Shown here: one piece after another, positions 19,269-30,156 of the stretch
Position numbering within the stretch: position 1 is the stretch's first letter
Layout of the letters: the number at the start of each line of letters is the position of its first letter
From: Spiribacter vilamensis
GTDB lineage: Bacteria > Pseudomonadota > Gammaproteobacteria > Nitrococcales > Nitrococcaceae
Length of the DNA stretch: 64,000 bases
Assembly: GCF_004217415.1 (NCBI RefSeq)
Contig: NZ_SHLI01000001.1
Location: forward strand, 1,240,001 to 1,304,000
Direction of reading: 5' to 3'
Notes under the pieces: generated by a model
What the model was told of the DNA's origin: nothing
The model's database searches: none
Seen by the model: only the letters and a program-made list of their open reading frames with translations
Made by a program: the position numbers and the translations under genes

Positions 19269-19339
19269 GGACGGGGGTGGGCGACCCGCCGGCGGTCGGC
19301 TAACCTGTGGGTTTTCCATCGATGACAGGACAGGCCTCC

Positions 19340-21055
19340 ATGCGCACCAGCCGCTTCCCCCTTTTCACCAGCAAGGACACACCGGCGGACGCCGACATCG
19401 TTAGCCACCAGCTGATGGTTCGTGCGGGTCTCGTCAAGAAACTCGGGGCCGGGCTCTACACCTGGCAGCCACTCGGGCTGCGGGTCATGCGCCGTGTCGA
19501 GCGGATCGTGCGCGAGGAGATGAACCGCATCAACGGTCTCGAAGTGCTGATGCCCGCCGTCCAGCCGGCGGAGCTCTGGGAAGAGTCCGGACGCTGGTCG
19601 CTCTACGGCCCGGAGCTGCTCCGCCTCAGGGATCGGCACGAGCGTTCGTTCTGCATCGGCCCGACCCACGAGGAGGTCATTACCGACTACCTGCGCCAGG
19701 AGCTGCGCAGCTACCGTCAGTTACCGGTGACCTTCTACCAGATCCAGACCAAGTTCCGGGACGAGATCCGGCCCCGCTTCGGCGTGATGCGGGCCCGCGA
19801 GTTCGTCATGAAGGATGCCTACTCCTTCCACATCGATCAGGCCTCGCTCGAGGCCACCTACCAGGACATGCACGCCGCCTACAGTCGGGTGTTCTCGCGG
19901 CTCGGGCTGCGCTTCCGGTCGGTGGGCGCCGACAGTGGCGCCATCGGCGGCAGCGTCTCGGAGGAGTTCATGGTGCTCGCGGACTCCGGCGAGGACGAGA
20001 TCGCGAGCTGTAGCCACTGTGACTACGCCGCCAACACCGAGCTCGCGGCGAGCCGCCCGCCAGCCGTTTCGGTCAGCGACCCGGTCCCCGCGGAGGAGCG
20101 CTCGACCCCGGGCATCCACAGCGTCGCCGAGCAGTGCGAGATGCTCGATCTGCCCCCGTCCCGGATTCTGAAAAGCGTTGTCGTCATGGCGGATGAAAAC
20201 CCCGCGGTGCTGTTCGTCGCCGGTGACGACGAGCTCAACGAGGTCAAGGCCGCCCATGCGCTGGGGGCGGAGGCGCTGCGCCTCGCCGAGCCCGAAGAAG
20301 CACTGGCGGCCACCGGTGTCCCGCGCGGTTTCATCGGGCCGCGGGATCTGCCCGCCGACCTGCCGCAGCGGGTCGATTACCGCGCCGCCGGCCTGACCAA
20401 CTTCTCGAGCGGCGCCGGCCGCGCCGACTGGCACTGGATCAATCTGAACTGGGACCGGGACATGCCCCTGCCGCCGCGCGCCGACCTGCGCACCGCGGTT
20501 GCCGGCGAGGGATGCCCGCGCTGCGACGAGGGTCACCTGGAGATCCATCGCGGCATCGAGGTCGGCCATATCTTCCAGCTGGGCACCAAATACAGCGAGG
20601 CCATGGACGCCCGTGTGCTCGACGAGCACGGCACGCCGCAACCCCTGATCATGGGCTGCTACGGCATCGGCGTGTCCCGTGTCGTTGCCGCCGCCATCGA
20701 GCAGAATCACGATGACAGTGGCATCATCTGGCCGGCACCGCTGGCGCCCTTCGATGTCGCGCTGGTCAGCATCGGTGCCGACCGCTCACCGGCGGTGGCC
20801 GAGGCCGCCGCGACGCTCTACGAGAGGCTGTGTGAAGCCGGATTCGATCCGCTCTGGGACGATCGCGACGCTCGCCCGGGGGTGAAGTTCGCCGACATGG
20901 AGCTGATCGGGATTCCGCACCGGATCGTGATCGGCGATCGCGGGCTCGCGGCCGGGACGCTGGAGTACCGCGCACGCGACTCGGCCGACAGCGAGGCGAT
21001 CCCGATCGACGACGTCACTGCAGTGCTGCAGGAAAAGATCGGCACCGGGGCGTAA
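19340..21055 (+). CDS. proS: prolyl-tRNA synthetase
   Basis: Class II aminoacyl-tRNA synthetase for proline. 571 residues, the long bacterial form with an editing (INS) domain between motifs 2 and 3 (about residues 225-380). The opening MRTSRFPLFTSKDTPADADI is canonical, as are IGPTHEEVITDY and FRDEIRPRFGVMRAREFVMK. The ATG at 19340 is chosen over an upstream in-frame codon because it matches the family N-terminus and has AGGA 9 bases before it. An SDR-like gene follows after 3 bp. Confidence 0.97.
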   Translation: MRTSRFPLFTSKDTPADADIVSHQLMVRAGLVKKLGAGLYTWQPLGLRVMRRVERIVREEMNRINGLEVLMPAVQPAELWEESGRWSLYGPELLRLRDRHERSFCIGPTHEEVITDYLRQELRSYRQLPVTFYQIQTKFRDEIRPRFGVMRAREFVMKDAYSFHIDQASLEATYQDMHAAYSRVFSRLGLRFRSVGADSGAIGGSVSEEFMVLADSGEDEIASCSHCDYAANTELAASRPPAVSVSDPVPAEERSTPGIHSVAEQCEMLDLPPSRILKSVVVMADENPAVLFVAGDDELNEVKAAHALGAEALRLAEPEEALAATGVPRGFIGPRDLPADLPQRVDYRAAGLTNFSSGAGRADWHWINLNWDRDMPLPPRADLRTAVAGEGCPRCDEGHLEIHRGIEVGHIFQLGTKYSEAMDARVLDEHGTPQPLIMGCYGIGVSRVVAAAIEQNHDDSGIIWPAPLAPFDVALVSIGADRSPAVAEAAATLYERLCEAGFDPLWDDRDARPGVKFADMELIGIPHRIVIGDRGLAAGTLEYRARDSADSEAIPIDDVTAVLQEKIGTGA

Positions 21056-21058
21056 CGG

Positions 21059-21925
21059 ATGATGGCCGCACGGCAGCCCGAGCCGCGACGCATTCTGATC
21101 GCCGGTTGCGGTCGGATCGGAACGCGACTCGGGCTGCAGCTCGCCTCCGCCGGCCACACGGTCTTCGGGCTGCGCCGACGGCCGGACGCGCTGCCGGCAG
21201 CGATCACACCCTGCGCCGCCGATCTGGGTCACGGCGCCGATCTAGCCGATCGGTTGCCGGCGGCGCTGGATCGGGTCTACGTCATCCTGACCCCGCCGCA
21301 GTATGATGATGACGGCTATCGGGAGACGTACGTCGAGGGGCTGAAGAATCTTGTCGACGCCCTGCAGGCATCGGGGAGCGGTGATGCGCGGCTGGTTTTC
21401 GTCTCCAGCACCGGGGTGTACGGGGAAAACGCCGGGGCATGGGTCGATGAGACCACGTTACCGCAGCCGACCCGCTTTTCCGGCGTCCGGCTGCTGGAGG
21501 CCGAAGCGGTCGCGGCCAGTCATCCCGGCGGTCACGTGATCGTTCGCTTCGCCGGTATCTACGGACCCGGCCGCGACGCCCTCCTGCGGCGGATCGAAGC
21601 CGGCACGACCTGCCCGGACAATCCACCCCGCTACACGAACCGCATCCACGAGGATGACTGTGTCGGCGTGCTCGATTACGTCGGTGGCATGGATCGTCCA
21701 TCAACGCTCTACATCGGCGTCGATGACCGGCCCTGCAGTCAGTGCGAGATCATGGACTGGCTGGCAGCGGAAATGGGCGTCGCACCGCCCGAGCGAATCA
21801 CCGGCGATGCCGGTGGCCGACGTTGCAGCAATGAACGCCTGCGGGCCTCCGGCTACCGGCTTCGGTATCCGGACTATCGCAGCGGTTACCCGTCGCTCTT
21901 GGCGGAGCGCCGCTCGAGGGTCTGA
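21059..21925 (+). CDS. NAD(P)-dependent SDR/epimerase-like protein
   Basis: 288 residues with a Rossmann start, [14 protein letters not shown], carrying G16-x-G18-x-x-G21. [12 protein letters not shown] contains a serine/threonine and a tyrosine, and [14 protein letters not shown] follows. This pattern matches YeeZ-like extended short-chain dehydrogenase relatives. Substrate unknown. The gene starts 3 bp after proS without a clear ribosome-binding site, so coupling is likely. Its last 40 bp overlap the convergent cytochrome gene. Confidence 0.8.
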   Translation: MMAARQPEPRRILIAGCGRIGTRLGLQLASAGHTVFGLRRRPDALPAAITPCAADLGHGADLADRLPAALDRVYVILTPPQYDDDGYRETYVEGLKNLVDALQASGSGDARLVFVSSTGVYGENAGAWVDETTLPQPTRFSGVRLLEAEAVAASHPGGHVIVRFAGIYGPGRDALLRRIEAGTTCPDNPPRYTNRIHEDDCVGVLDYVGGMDRPSTLYIGVDDRPCSQCEIMDWLAAEMGVAPPERITGDAGGRRCSNERLRASGYRLRYPDYRSGYPSLLAERRSRV

Positions 21926-22242
21926 ATGGCCTCGGACTGCGCGGCAAAGTAGGCCGCCAGGTCGCGTATGTCCTTGTCGCTAAGGGCCGCTGCCTGGCCA
22001 TTCATGATCGCGTTCTGGCGATCGCCGCTCTTGTAGGCCTTCAGGGCATGCACGAGGTAATCGGCGTGCTGACCCGCCAGCATGGGGAAGGCGCTATTGT
22101 CCGATGCCCCCTTGGCACCGTGGCAGGCGGCGCAGGTTTGCGATTTGGCCTGCCCGGCCTGTACATCCCCGATCGACTGCGCCGGCACCGAGCCGGCAGC
22201 CAGTAGCGCCATCGCCCCCAGGAATACTGTCAATCGCTTCAT
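21886..22242 (-). CDS. small class I c-type cytochrome (second of a pair)
   Basis: 118 residues from the ATG at 22242. A Sec signal peptide covers about residues 1-22 (ends SVPAQS). One haem-binding motif C37-A-A-C-H41 follows, with a candidate axial methionine in AIMNGQ. It would be an exported, periplasmic monohaem electron carrier resembling one half of a cytochrome c4. The start codon overlaps the stop of the upstream cytochrome gene by one base (TGATG). The 3' end runs 40 bp into the opposite-strand SDR gene. Confidence 0.9.
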   Translation of the reverse strand: MKRLTVFLGAMALLAAGSVPAQSIGDVQAGQAKSQTCAACHGAKGASDNSAFPMLAGQHADYLVHALKAYKSGDRQNAIMNGQAAALSDKDIRDLAAYFAAQSEAIQTLERRSAKSDG

Positions 22243-22589
22243 CACTGCCCCCCGGGTCCGCGCGACGCGAAGTAGGCGGCGATATCCTGGATATCCTCGT
22301 CACTCAGCGTGGAAGCCAGTGCCTGCATGGTCGTGTGCTGACGATCGCCGCTACGGTAGGCCTTGAGCGAAGATGCGATATATTCCGGATGCTGGCCGCC
22401 AAGCTTTGGCACCCGATAGGAGGGATAGGCATTGCGGTAGCCTTCAACCGCATGGCAGCCCAGGCAGGTGTACGCCTTGGCCCGGCCCGACTCGATGCTG
22501 CCCTGCGCACTGCTCGCGCCGGGCAGCAGGAGCAGGCCGAGCACCACTCCACCGATCAAACGCCCACCGATCATGGTTTTCCTTCGCAT
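22242..22589 (-). CDS. small class I c-type cytochrome (first of a pair)
   Basis: 115 residues from the ATG at 22589. An alternative ATG at 22574 has a better AAGGA ribosome-binding site, but it would lose the positive n-region of the signal peptide. Signal peptide to about residue 29 (GASSAQG), haem motif C42-L-G-C-H46, candidate methionine ligand in TTMQAL. It is clearly paralogous to its neighbour: both end in an S-D-(E/K)-D-I-(Q/R)-D-(I/L)-A-A-Y-F helix. A strong promoter overlapping an FNR-like palindrome lies just upstream. Confidence 0.9.
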   Translation of the reverse strand: MRRKTMIGGRLIGGVVLGLLLLPGASSAQGSIESGRAKAYTCLGCHAVEGYRNAYPSYRVPKLGGQHPEYIASSLKAYRSGDRQHTTMQALASTLSDEDIQDIAAYFASRGPGGQ

Positions 22590-22606
22590 AATGAGTACCT
22601 GTGCGA

Positions 22607-22635
22607 AGTATCGCGGGAAAGTTGATATCGGTCAA
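22607..22635 (-). promoter_or_regulatory. promoter with overlapping FNR-like box upstream of the cytochrome pair
   Basis: On the minus strand, TTGACC (22635-22630) and GATACT (22612-22607) are 17 bases apart, a good sigma-70 promoter. The sequence TTGACCGATATCAA (22635-22622) also fits the FNR/Anr palindrome TTGA(T/C)-N4-ATCAA and covers the -35. A box in that position would be expected to repress rather than activate. A full FNR protein is encoded at 51.9 kb. A 7-bp dyad, CTTCGCA (22582-22588) and TGCGAAG (22602-22608), lies between the -10 and the start codon. Confidence 0.6.
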
Positions 22636-22649
22636 TTTCACGGGCGCAA

Positions 22650-24004
<1,355 letters not shown>

Positions 24005-24020
<16 letters not shown>

Positions 24021-24718
24021 CCGGTCAGCACCGACTTGATGAAGGGCACGGTCAGGCGCCGGCCGGCCTGGAGGGAGGCCCAGTCGAGGCGATCCACCAC
24101 GGCCAGCAGATGATCCATGTCGCGCGCCTCGTGCCGTAGCAGGTAGTCGACACTCGACGCCGGCATACGCAGCCCCCGTCGTGCGAGGGCGACTGTCAGA
24201 ATCTCGCGCCGCCGCTCGTCATCGGGCACGCTCAGGCGCAGCCGCAGCAGTGAATCGAAGCGTGATACCAGATCGGGCAGCCCGAGCCCGAGCGCCGAGG
24301 GCGCGCCGGTCGCCGCCACCACCAGCAGTCCGCCGGTATCCCGCAACCGGTTGAACAGGTGGAAGAACGCCTCCTGCCAGTCCTCTCGGCCCGCGAGCTC
24401 GTCGACGTCGTCGACGGTGACCAGCGAGAGCGCCTCCAGGCCGTCCAGCTGGGCAATGGGACCGTGGACATGATCGGCAAGGGGGATATACACCGCGGTG
24501 CCACCGGCAGCGCTCATCCGCCCACAGGCCGCCTGCAGAAGGTGACTGCGGCCACTGCCCGGGGGGCCGGACAGATACAGCGACTGCGCGAACCAGCCGG
24601 TCAGGGCCTCCACTGCCGCGACCGCCTGCTCGTTCCCGGCGGACACGAAGGCGCCCAGGTCGGCGGCATCATTCCAGCGGAAATCCAGTGCCAGCTGAGG
24701 GCCGTTATCCTGACTCAT
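24005..24718 (-). CDS. hda: DnaA regulatory inactivator Hda
   Basis: AAA+ protein that, bound to the DNA polymerase sliding clamp, promotes ATP hydrolysis by DnaA after initiation. 237 residues from the ATG at 24718, which overlaps the DUF2066 stop (ATGA). The N-terminal clamp-binding motif is QLALDF (8-13). The Walker A-like loop GPPGSGRS (51-58) has Arg where Lys is usual, as in known Hda proteins. The C-terminus contains the DnaA-like sensor II region. Confidence 0.92.
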
Positions 24719-25767
24719 GGGCGCCAACGATACCCCTCGCCGTCCGGTCGCAGTCGCTGATCGGTGTCGAGGGCGCGCGTGACCCGCTCCGCCTCGACAC
24801 TGATTGCCAGCTGCCAGCGGATGCGGTCATCGACAATCTCCACCGGCACAACATCGGTGACCCCGACCTGCTGACCAAGTCGCTCGGCGACCGCCTGATG
24901 GGTCGCCAGCGATTCCACACCGCCCACCGTCACCATCAGCCGGCGCCGGGAATCCGGATCGGGTATATAGCCGTAGGGCCCGCGCAGCCGCTGAACCAGC
25001 TCGCGAACTCCCGACTCCAGCACCGATCCGGCGTCATTACCGGTCGAGGTCCAGCGCTCGGCCGGCGCCTCGTCCTCTGCCAGCAACACCCAGCGGACCC
25101 GGACCGACGCCGTCCCCGCCCCCTGCACACGACCGACGACAACGGCCTCCGCCCCGTACCGCGCCGAGGCCTCGCGCACCGGATCGACAAACCCCCCGGC
25201 GATGTCGCCGTAACCGAGGTTGCGGCGATCCTCGACATCCATGATCGGGGTGATCAACGTGATACCGAGTGGCTCCGCCGCGGCCCGCATCGGTTCGAGC
25301 AGTGATTGCCCCTGGTCGCTGCCGGCAATGAAGCGCTCACCATCACGCTCGGCCCCCAGCCAGACCAGCACCGTCGGCGGCGAAGGTGGCCAGACCGCGA
25401 TCTCCGCCCGGGCCAGCGCATTGCGCAGCGACTGCCGTGAGAACCGGACCAGCAGCCGTGTCTCGCGGCCGGTCCCGTCGCCGTCATCCGTTACCACGGT
25501 GCGGTACGAAAAACCGCTCACGTATTCCTCGGCGCCCTCGCGCAGACGCGCGGCGAGCCCGGTCTCGACGACGGCCGGGTCGCCGGTAAGCCGAACGAGG
25601 ATTGCATCCATCGCCCGCACCAGCCCCTCGGATCGTGCCGAGTCGCTATCGCCGGCGACCGGCACCTGGATCGACGCGGTACCCCCCTGCGCCATGACCG
25701 CGGGTGACGCGGTGACGACGCCGACAGCGATGGCGAGGCGGAGAAAAAGACGCAGGACGACCGACAT
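24715..25767 (-). CDS. DUF2066 domain protein, exported
   Basis: 350 residues from the ATG at 25767. A signal peptide is clear (VLRLFLRLAIAVGVVTASPAVMAQ). The rest is a DUF2066 protein with VRAMDAILVRLTGDPAVVE near residue 50 and SFSYRTVV-like repeats further on. Function is unknown. It lies directly upstream of hda and divergent from purM, an arrangement also known in Pseudomonas. The start lacks a strong ribosome-binding site; an upstream TTG in frame is a less likely alternative. Confidence 0.82.
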   Translation of the reverse strand: MSVVLRLFLRLAIAVGVVTASPAVMAQGGTASIQVPVAGDSDSARSEGLVRAMDAILVRLTGDPAVVETGLAARLREGAEEYVSGFSYRTVVTDDGDGTGRETRLLVRFSRQSLRNALARAEIAVWPPSPPTVLVWLGAERDGERFIAGSDQGQSLLEPMRAAAEPLGITLITPIMDVEDRRNLGYGDIAGGFVDPVREASARYGAEAVVVGRVQGAGTASVRVRWVLLAEDEAPAERWTSTGNDAGSVLESGVRELVQRLRGPYGYIPDPDSRRRLMVTVGGVESLATHQAVAERLGQQVGVTDVVPVEIVDDRIRWQLAISVEAERVTRALDTDQRLRPDGEGYRWRP

Positions 25768-25812
25768 CACGCTGGATTGCGAGCCCGTGACCAAAAGGAG
25801 TTTTAAGGTACC

Positions 25813-25854
25813 ATGATGCGGTCGACTGGCACGACCAACCCGAAAAGGGAGTAG
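25813..25854 (+). CDS. possible 13-codon leader ORF before purM
   Basis: ATG-ATG at 25813-25818 opens a 13-codon frame ([13 protein letters not shown]) ending in TAG at 25852-25854, four bases before the TTG start of purM. TAAGG sits 7 bases before its second ATG. The purM ribosome-binding site AGGGAG (25846-25851) lies inside its last codons. Translation of this frame could therefore gate initiation at the weak TTG. No homologue is known to me; this is inference from layout. Confidence 0.3.
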   Translation: MMRSTGTTNPKRE

Positions 25855-25858
25855 ACAC

Positions 25859-26917
25859 TTGGATTCCTCCGATACCCCGAACGGACTGACCTACCGCGAC
25901 GCGGGCGTCGATATCGATGCCGGTGCCGAGCTCGTTGAGCGCATCAGGGATGATGTCGCCGCCACCCGACGGCCGGGCATGGTTGGCAGCCTGGGCGGGT
26001 TCGGCGGGCTGTTCGAGCTACCGGTGGATCGCTACCGGCAGCCGCTTCTGGTCGCCGGTACCGACGGTGTCGGCACCAAGCTGCGACTGGCCCTGGAGAC
26101 GGGGCGCCACGACGGCATCGGGGTCGATCTGGTGGCGATGTGCGTCAACGATGTCATCGTTACCGGCGCCGAACCGCTGTTCTTCCTCGACTACTACGCC
26201 ACGGGACGCCTCGACCCGGCGATCGCCGAACGGGTCATCCGCGGCATCGCCACCGGCTGCAAAGAGGCCGGCGCCGGGCTGATCGGCGGCGAGACGGCGG
26301 AAATGCCCGGGATGTACAGCGATGGCGACTACGACCTCGCCGGGTTCTGCGTCGGTGTGGTCGAGCGTGACCGCATGATCGACGGCGCCGATATCCGTCC
26401 CGGCGATGCCCTGATTGCGCTCGGCAGCAGCGGCGTCCATGCCAACGGCTACTCGCTGGTCCGGCGCATCCTCGAGCGCGAGCCCGACGCCCTGACGCAG
26501 TCCCTGGACGGCCGCCGCCTCGACGAGTGGCTGCTGGAGCCGACACGTATCTATGCCCGGACCGTGCAGCGCCTGCTCAACGAGGTGACGATCAACGGCA
26601 TCAGTCACATCACCGGGGGCGGGCTGACCGAGAACGTGCCGCGGGTCATCCCCCAGGGACTCAGGGCCCGCATCGATACCGGCAGCTGGCAGTGGCCGGC
26701 ACTGTTCGACTGGTTGCAGCAGACGGGCAATGTCGATACCGCGGAAATGCGCCGAACCTTCAACTGCGGCGTCGGCATGGTGCTGGCGGTGCCGGCAAAC
26801 GAAGCGGCGAATGCGCTGGATATCCTTCGCGCCGCGGGTGAGTCGGCGTGGATCGTCGGCGATGTCTGCCGCTCCGGGCCGGATGCGGGCGGCATCATCT
26901 ACCGGGAGGGCGCATGA
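25859..26917 (+). CDS. purM: phosphoribosylformylglycinamidine cyclo-ligase
   Basis: AIR synthetase, the fifth step of purine synthesis. 352 residues. The opening [17 protein letters not shown] is canonical, followed by [12 protein letters not shown] near residue 66 and the [11 protein letters not shown] motif. The start is TTG at 25859, with AGGGAG 7 bases upstream; no ATG is placed suitably and the N-terminus aligns with known PurM from here. The stop overlaps purN as ATGA. A short leader ORF may precede it. Confidence 0.96.
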   Translation: MDSSDTPNGLTYRDAGVDIDAGAELVERIRDDVAATRRPGMVGSLGGFGGLFELPVDRYRQPLLVAGTDGVGTKLRLALETGRHDGIGVDLVAMCVNDVIVTGAEPLFFLDYYATGRLDPAIAERVIRGIATGCKEAGAGLIGGETAEMPGMYSDGDYDLAGFCVGVVERDRMIDGADIRPGDALIALGSSGVHANGYSLVRRILEREPDALTQSLDGRRLDEWLLEPTRIYARTVQRLLNEVTINGISHITGGGLTENVPRVIPQGLRARIDTGSWQWPALFDWLQQTGNVDTAEMRRTFNCGVGMVLAVPANEAANALDILRAAGESAWIVGDVCRSGPDAGGIIYREGA

Positions 26918-27585
26918 GCGATCCGGAGGGCTTTCGCATCGCCGTGCTCATCTCGGGCGGCGGGACCAACCTGCAGGCGATCATCGACGCGATTCGCGCG
27001 GGATCGATCCCCGCCACGATTACCCGGGTAATCAGCAATCGCCCCGCCGCCGGCGGCCTCGATCGGGCGGCACAGGCCGGCATTGCCACCGACGTGATCG
27101 ATCACCGTGCGTTCTCCAGCCGGGCGCAGTACGACGCCGAGCTCGCCGAGCGGCTCGATGCCCTGCAGCCCGATCTCATTGTCCTCGCCGGGTTCATGCG
27201 CATCCTCGGCGATGACCTTGTCGACCGGTTTTCGGGGCGACTGATCAACATCCATCCGTCATTACTGCCGGCCTACCGCGGGCTCCGTACCCACGAGCGC
27301 GCTTTGGAGGCGGGCGAGCATCGCCACGGGTGCAGCGTGCACTACGTTATCCCCGAACTCGACGCCGGTCCGGTCATTGCCCAGGCGGCCGTTGCCATCG
27401 AGCCTGGCGATACCGCCGAAACCCTCGCCCGGCGCGTTCAGGCCATGGAGCATCGACTCTATCCCGAGGTGGTGCGCTGGATCGCCGAGGGCCGCGTGGC
27501 ACTCGATGGCGACCGGGTACGACGCGATGGCGACTATCATCCGGCCCCGCCCTGCCTAACCGAGACCGCGATGGACACGTCATGA
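26914..27585 (+). CDS. purN: phosphoribosylglycinamide formyltransferase (folate-dependent)
   Basis: Transfers a formyl group from 10-formyl-THF to GAR in purine synthesis. 223 residues from the ATG at 26914 overlapping the purM stop. [12 protein letters not shown] is near residues 13-24. The catalytic triad is N112, H114 ([13 protein letters not shown]) and D150 (LDAGPVIAQ). The purMN order is standard. A DUF3108 gene overlaps its 3' end by 4 bp. Confidence 0.95.
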   Translation: MSDPEGFRIAVLISGGGTNLQAIIDAIRAGSIPATITRVISNRPAAGGLDRAAQAGIATDVIDHRAFSSRAQYDAELAERLDALQPDLIVLAGFMRILGDDLVDRFSGRLINIHPSLLPAYRGLRTHERALEAGEHRHGCSVHYVIPELDAGPVIAQAAVAIEPGDTAETLARRVQAMEHRLYPEVVRWIAEGRVALDGDRVRRDGDYHPAPPCLTETAMDTS

Positions 27586-28352
27586 CATGGCGTCGGCGAC
27601 TCGGGATCGGGCTGGTGGCAGTCATGATGGTGGTCGGTACCGGTCCGCTGGCAGGCGCCGCATCGGGTGCGGAGCCCGCCGTCGAAGCGCCGCCCGCGTT
27701 CAGCGCCCGCTATGACGTACGCAAGGCCGGGCTTACCCTCGGGCATGCCGAACTGCGGTTCCGCCGCCCGACCGAGTCGCGTTACCTCTACCGGCTGTCG
27801 ATCCGGCCGGGCCGGCTCGCCGGAATGTTCTACTCCAGCACCGTCCGCGAGATGAGCATCGGGCGGATCCAGCCCGACGGCTTTCGGCCGGATGTCTATC
27901 GCTACAACCGCAGTGGCGGCGATGACGATCGCCGGGCGGAGCTGCGCTTCGACTGGGACACCCTGAGCGTCGTCAACGACATCGAGGCACGGCCCTGGCG
28001 CATGGACATCACCCCGGACACCATTGATCGGGTGATCAGCCCGCTGCAGCTGATGCACGACCTGGCCGATCTCGATGGCGATGACGAACTGGTCTATCGC
28101 ATCGCCGATGGCGGCCAGCTCAAGACCTATGTGCTCCGCGTCGGGGACAAGACCATGGTCGAGACACCGGCTGGGCGCTTCGAGGCCCTCAGGATCCGCC
28201 GTTCAGACACCGACAGCGATCGTGAGACGACCCTGTGGGTGGCGCCGGCGTTGCGGTACCTCGCCGTCCAGGTGGAACAGCGCGAGGACGGCGATCGCAA
28301 CTTCCGCATGGTCCTGAACACGGTCGACGGGCTGCCCGCCGACGCCCGCTAG
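27582..28352 (+). CDS. DUF3108 domain protein, exported
   Basis: 256 residues from the ATG at 27582, overlapping the purN stop as ATGA. A signal peptide covers about residues 1-27 ([21 protein letters not shown]). The mature part begins [20 protein letters not shown] and continues as a mostly beta-stranded DUF3108 domain, probably periplasmic. Function unknown; it often follows purN in gammaproteobacteria. Its TAG stop shares a CTAG palindrome with the dcd stop on the other strand. Confidence 0.83.
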   Translation: MTWRRRLGIGLVAVMMVVGTGPLAGAASGAEPAVEAPPAFSARYDVRKAGLTLGHAELRFRRPTESRYLYRLSIRPGRLAGMFYSSTVREMSIGRIQPDGFRPDVYRYNRSGGDDDRRAELRFDWDTLSVVNDIEARPWRMDITPDTIDRVISPLQLMHDLADLDGDDELVYRIADGGQLKTYVLRVGDKTMVETPAGRFEALRIRRSDTDSDRETTLWVAPALRYLAVQVEQREDGDRNFRMVLNTVDGLPADAR

Positions 28353-28915
28353 GGGCGCGGCAGCGTCACCCCCTGCTGGCCCATGTACTTGCCGGCCCGA
28401 TCCTTGTAGGACTGGTCACAGACCTCGTCGGATTCCAGGAACAGCATCTGCGCAACCCCTTCGTTGGCGTAGATCCGCGCCGGCAACGTCGTCGTATTGG
28501 AGAACTCCAGCGTCACATGCCCCTCCCATTCCGGCTCCAGCGGGGTGACGTTGACGATGATCCCGCAGCGCGCATAGGTCGACTTGCCCAGGCAGATGGT
28601 CAGGATGTTCCGCGGGATCCGGAAGTACTCCACGGTACTGGCGAGCGCGAAACTGTTGGGCGGGATGATGCAGACATCCGACTGCAGGTCGACGAAACTC
28701 GACTCGTCGAAGTGCTTGGGATCCACCACCGCCGAGCTGATGTTGGTGAATATCTTGAACTGATCCGCGCAGCGGACATCGTAGCCGTAGCTCGAGGTGC
28801 CGTAGGAGATCATCCGTCCACCCTCGGCATCGCCGCGTACCTGGCCGGATTCGAATGGCTCGATCATGCCCTGGCCGGCCATCTCGCGGATCCAGCGATC
28901 GGATTTGATGCTCAC
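28349..28915 (-). CDS. dcd: dCTP deaminase
   Basis: Converts dCTP to dUTP, feeding thymidylate synthesis. 188 residues, the usual Dcd length. It starts [20 protein letters not shown], with [10 protein letters not shown] near residues 39-48 and the active-site segment [19 protein letters not shown] toward the C-terminus, which contains the catalytic glutamate. It follows apbC by 17 bp on the same strand. Confidence 0.96.
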   Translation of the reverse strand: MSIKSDRWIREMAGQGMIEPFESGQVRGDAEGGRMISYGTSSYGYDVRCADQFKIFTNISSAVVDPKHFDESSFVDLQSDVCIIPPNSFALASTVEYFRIPRNILTICLGKSTYARCGIIVNVTPLEPEWEGHVTLEFSNTTTLPARIYANEGVAQMLFLESDEVCDQSYKDRAGKYMGQQGVTLPRP

Positions 28916-28932
28916 TGTCTGTTGCCCCTGCC

Positions 28933-30027
28933 CTAGTCGTCGTCGACGACGATATTCGGGAACCGGCTCGTGCCCGCCGGATCCTGTCGTGAAAGGATGG
29001 CCACGGTCCGCCGGGCCGCCTCGCGGAAGCGCTCCGCCGCCTGCGATTCCGGTGCCGCGACCACGGTCGGCACGCCATTGTCCGCCTGCTCGCGAATCCC
29101 CCGCTCCAGCGGCAGGGCGCCGAGCATGGCCACGCCCTCCTCGTCGGCCAGTTGCTGGCCACCGCCGGTGCCGAACAGCGCCTCCTCGTGGCCACAGTGC
29201 GAGCAGATGTGCAGGCTCATGTTCTCGAGGATGCCCAGCACCGGCACCTTGACCTTCTCGAACATCCGCACGCCCTTGCGGGCATCGAGCGTGGCGATCT
29301 CCTGCGGCGTTGTCACCACCACCGCACCGGCCACCGGCACCTTCTGCGAGAGCGTCAGCTGGATGTCACCCGTGCCCGGCGGCAGGTCGATGATCAGGTA
29401 ATCCAGCGCATCCCAGCGGGTGTCATTGAGCAGCTGGGTCAGCGCCTGGGTAACCATCGGGCCGCGCCAGACCATGGGCGAGTCCTCCTCGATGAGGAAC
29501 CCGATGGACATGATCTGCACGCCGTGATTCTCGAGCGGATACATGGTCTTGCCTTCGGGGCTGTCGGGCTTCCGACCGGCGACGCCCATCATGCGGGGCT
29601 GGCTGGGCCCGTAGATGTCGGCATCGAGGATGCCGACCCGGGCGCCCTCGTCGGCGAGGGCAAGCGCCAGGTTGGCGGCGCAGGTCGACTTGCCGACGCC
29701 GCCCTTCGCCGATGCCACCGCGATGATGTTGCGGACGTTGTCCATCGGCTTGAGGGCCTCCTGCACCTGGCGACTGGCGACTGACCACGCCACCGACACC
29801 GTCACCGAGCGGGCACCGGTCGCCTCGCGCACCCGGGTCTCGAGGGCCTCTTTCAAGGTCTGCTGATAACGTTGGGTCGGAAATCCGAGCGACAGGGCGA
29901 TCGTCACATCGTCGCCGGTTACCTGTATGTCGGTCACTGCCTCGGCGCTGATCAGATCACACCCCAGTGAAGGCTCCGTCCAGCCGGACAACACCTGCTC
30001 GACCGCCGCGCGGTTGAGTTCACTCAT
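28933..30027 (-). CDS. apbC: iron-sulfur cluster carrier protein ApbC/Mrp
   Basis: P-loop ATPase that binds and transfers 4Fe-4S clusters. 364 residues. An N-terminal MIP18-like (DUF59) domain occupies residues 1-85. The deviant Walker [11 protein letters not shown] is at 106-115. The cluster-binding C275-x-x-C278 (CSHC) follows. GGGGGA lies upstream of the ATG at 30027. The apbC/metG divergent arrangement is familiar from enterobacteria; here an extra kinase-like gene lies between them. Confidence 0.95.
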   Translation of the reverse strand: MSELNRAAVEQVLSGWTEPSLGCDLISAEAVTDIQVTGDDVTIALSLGFPTQRYQQTLKEALETRVREATGARSVTVSVAWSVASRQVQEALKPMDNVRNIIAVASAKGGVGKSTCAANLALALADEGARVGILDADIYGPSQPRMMGVAGRKPDSPEGKTMYPLENHGVQIMSIGFLIEEDSPMVWRGPMVTQALTQLLNDTRWDALDYLIIDLPPGTGDIQLTLSQKVPVAGAVVVTTPQEIATLDARKGVRMFEKVKVPVLGILENMSLHICSHCGHEEALFGTGGGQQLADEEGVAMLGALPLERGIREQADNGVPTVVAAPESQAAERFREAARRTVAILSRQDPAGTSRFPNIVVDDD

Positions 30028-30056
30028 TCATTTCCCCCGTCTTCCATTCCATTAAC

Positions 30057-30062
30057 GTTATA
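30057..30062 (-). promoter_or_regulatory. candidate -10 element for apbC-dcd
   Basis: TATAAC on the minus strand (30062-30057) is a five-of-six -10 match. The predicted start would be near 30050, with a short leader to the apbC ATG at 30027. I could not find a convincing -35 at the right distance. Confidence 0.35.
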
Positions 30063-30121
30063 CAAGTCTAATCAGCCGACGCCCGCCATTAAACACGCGC
30101 AGGACAGGGTTGCGGACCGGG

Positions 30122-30150
30122 TTGTCCGATCGCCGGCATTCCGGCAGATT
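30122..30150 (+). promoter_or_regulatory. candidate promoter of the shikimate-kinase-like gene
   Basis: TTGTCC (30122-30127) and CAGATT (30145-30150) are 17 bases apart. The ATG at 30157 follows the -10 by exactly six bases and no ribosome-binding site is visible, so the mRNA may begin at or next to the start codon. Confidence 0.35.
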
Positions 30151-30156
30151 CACGCC

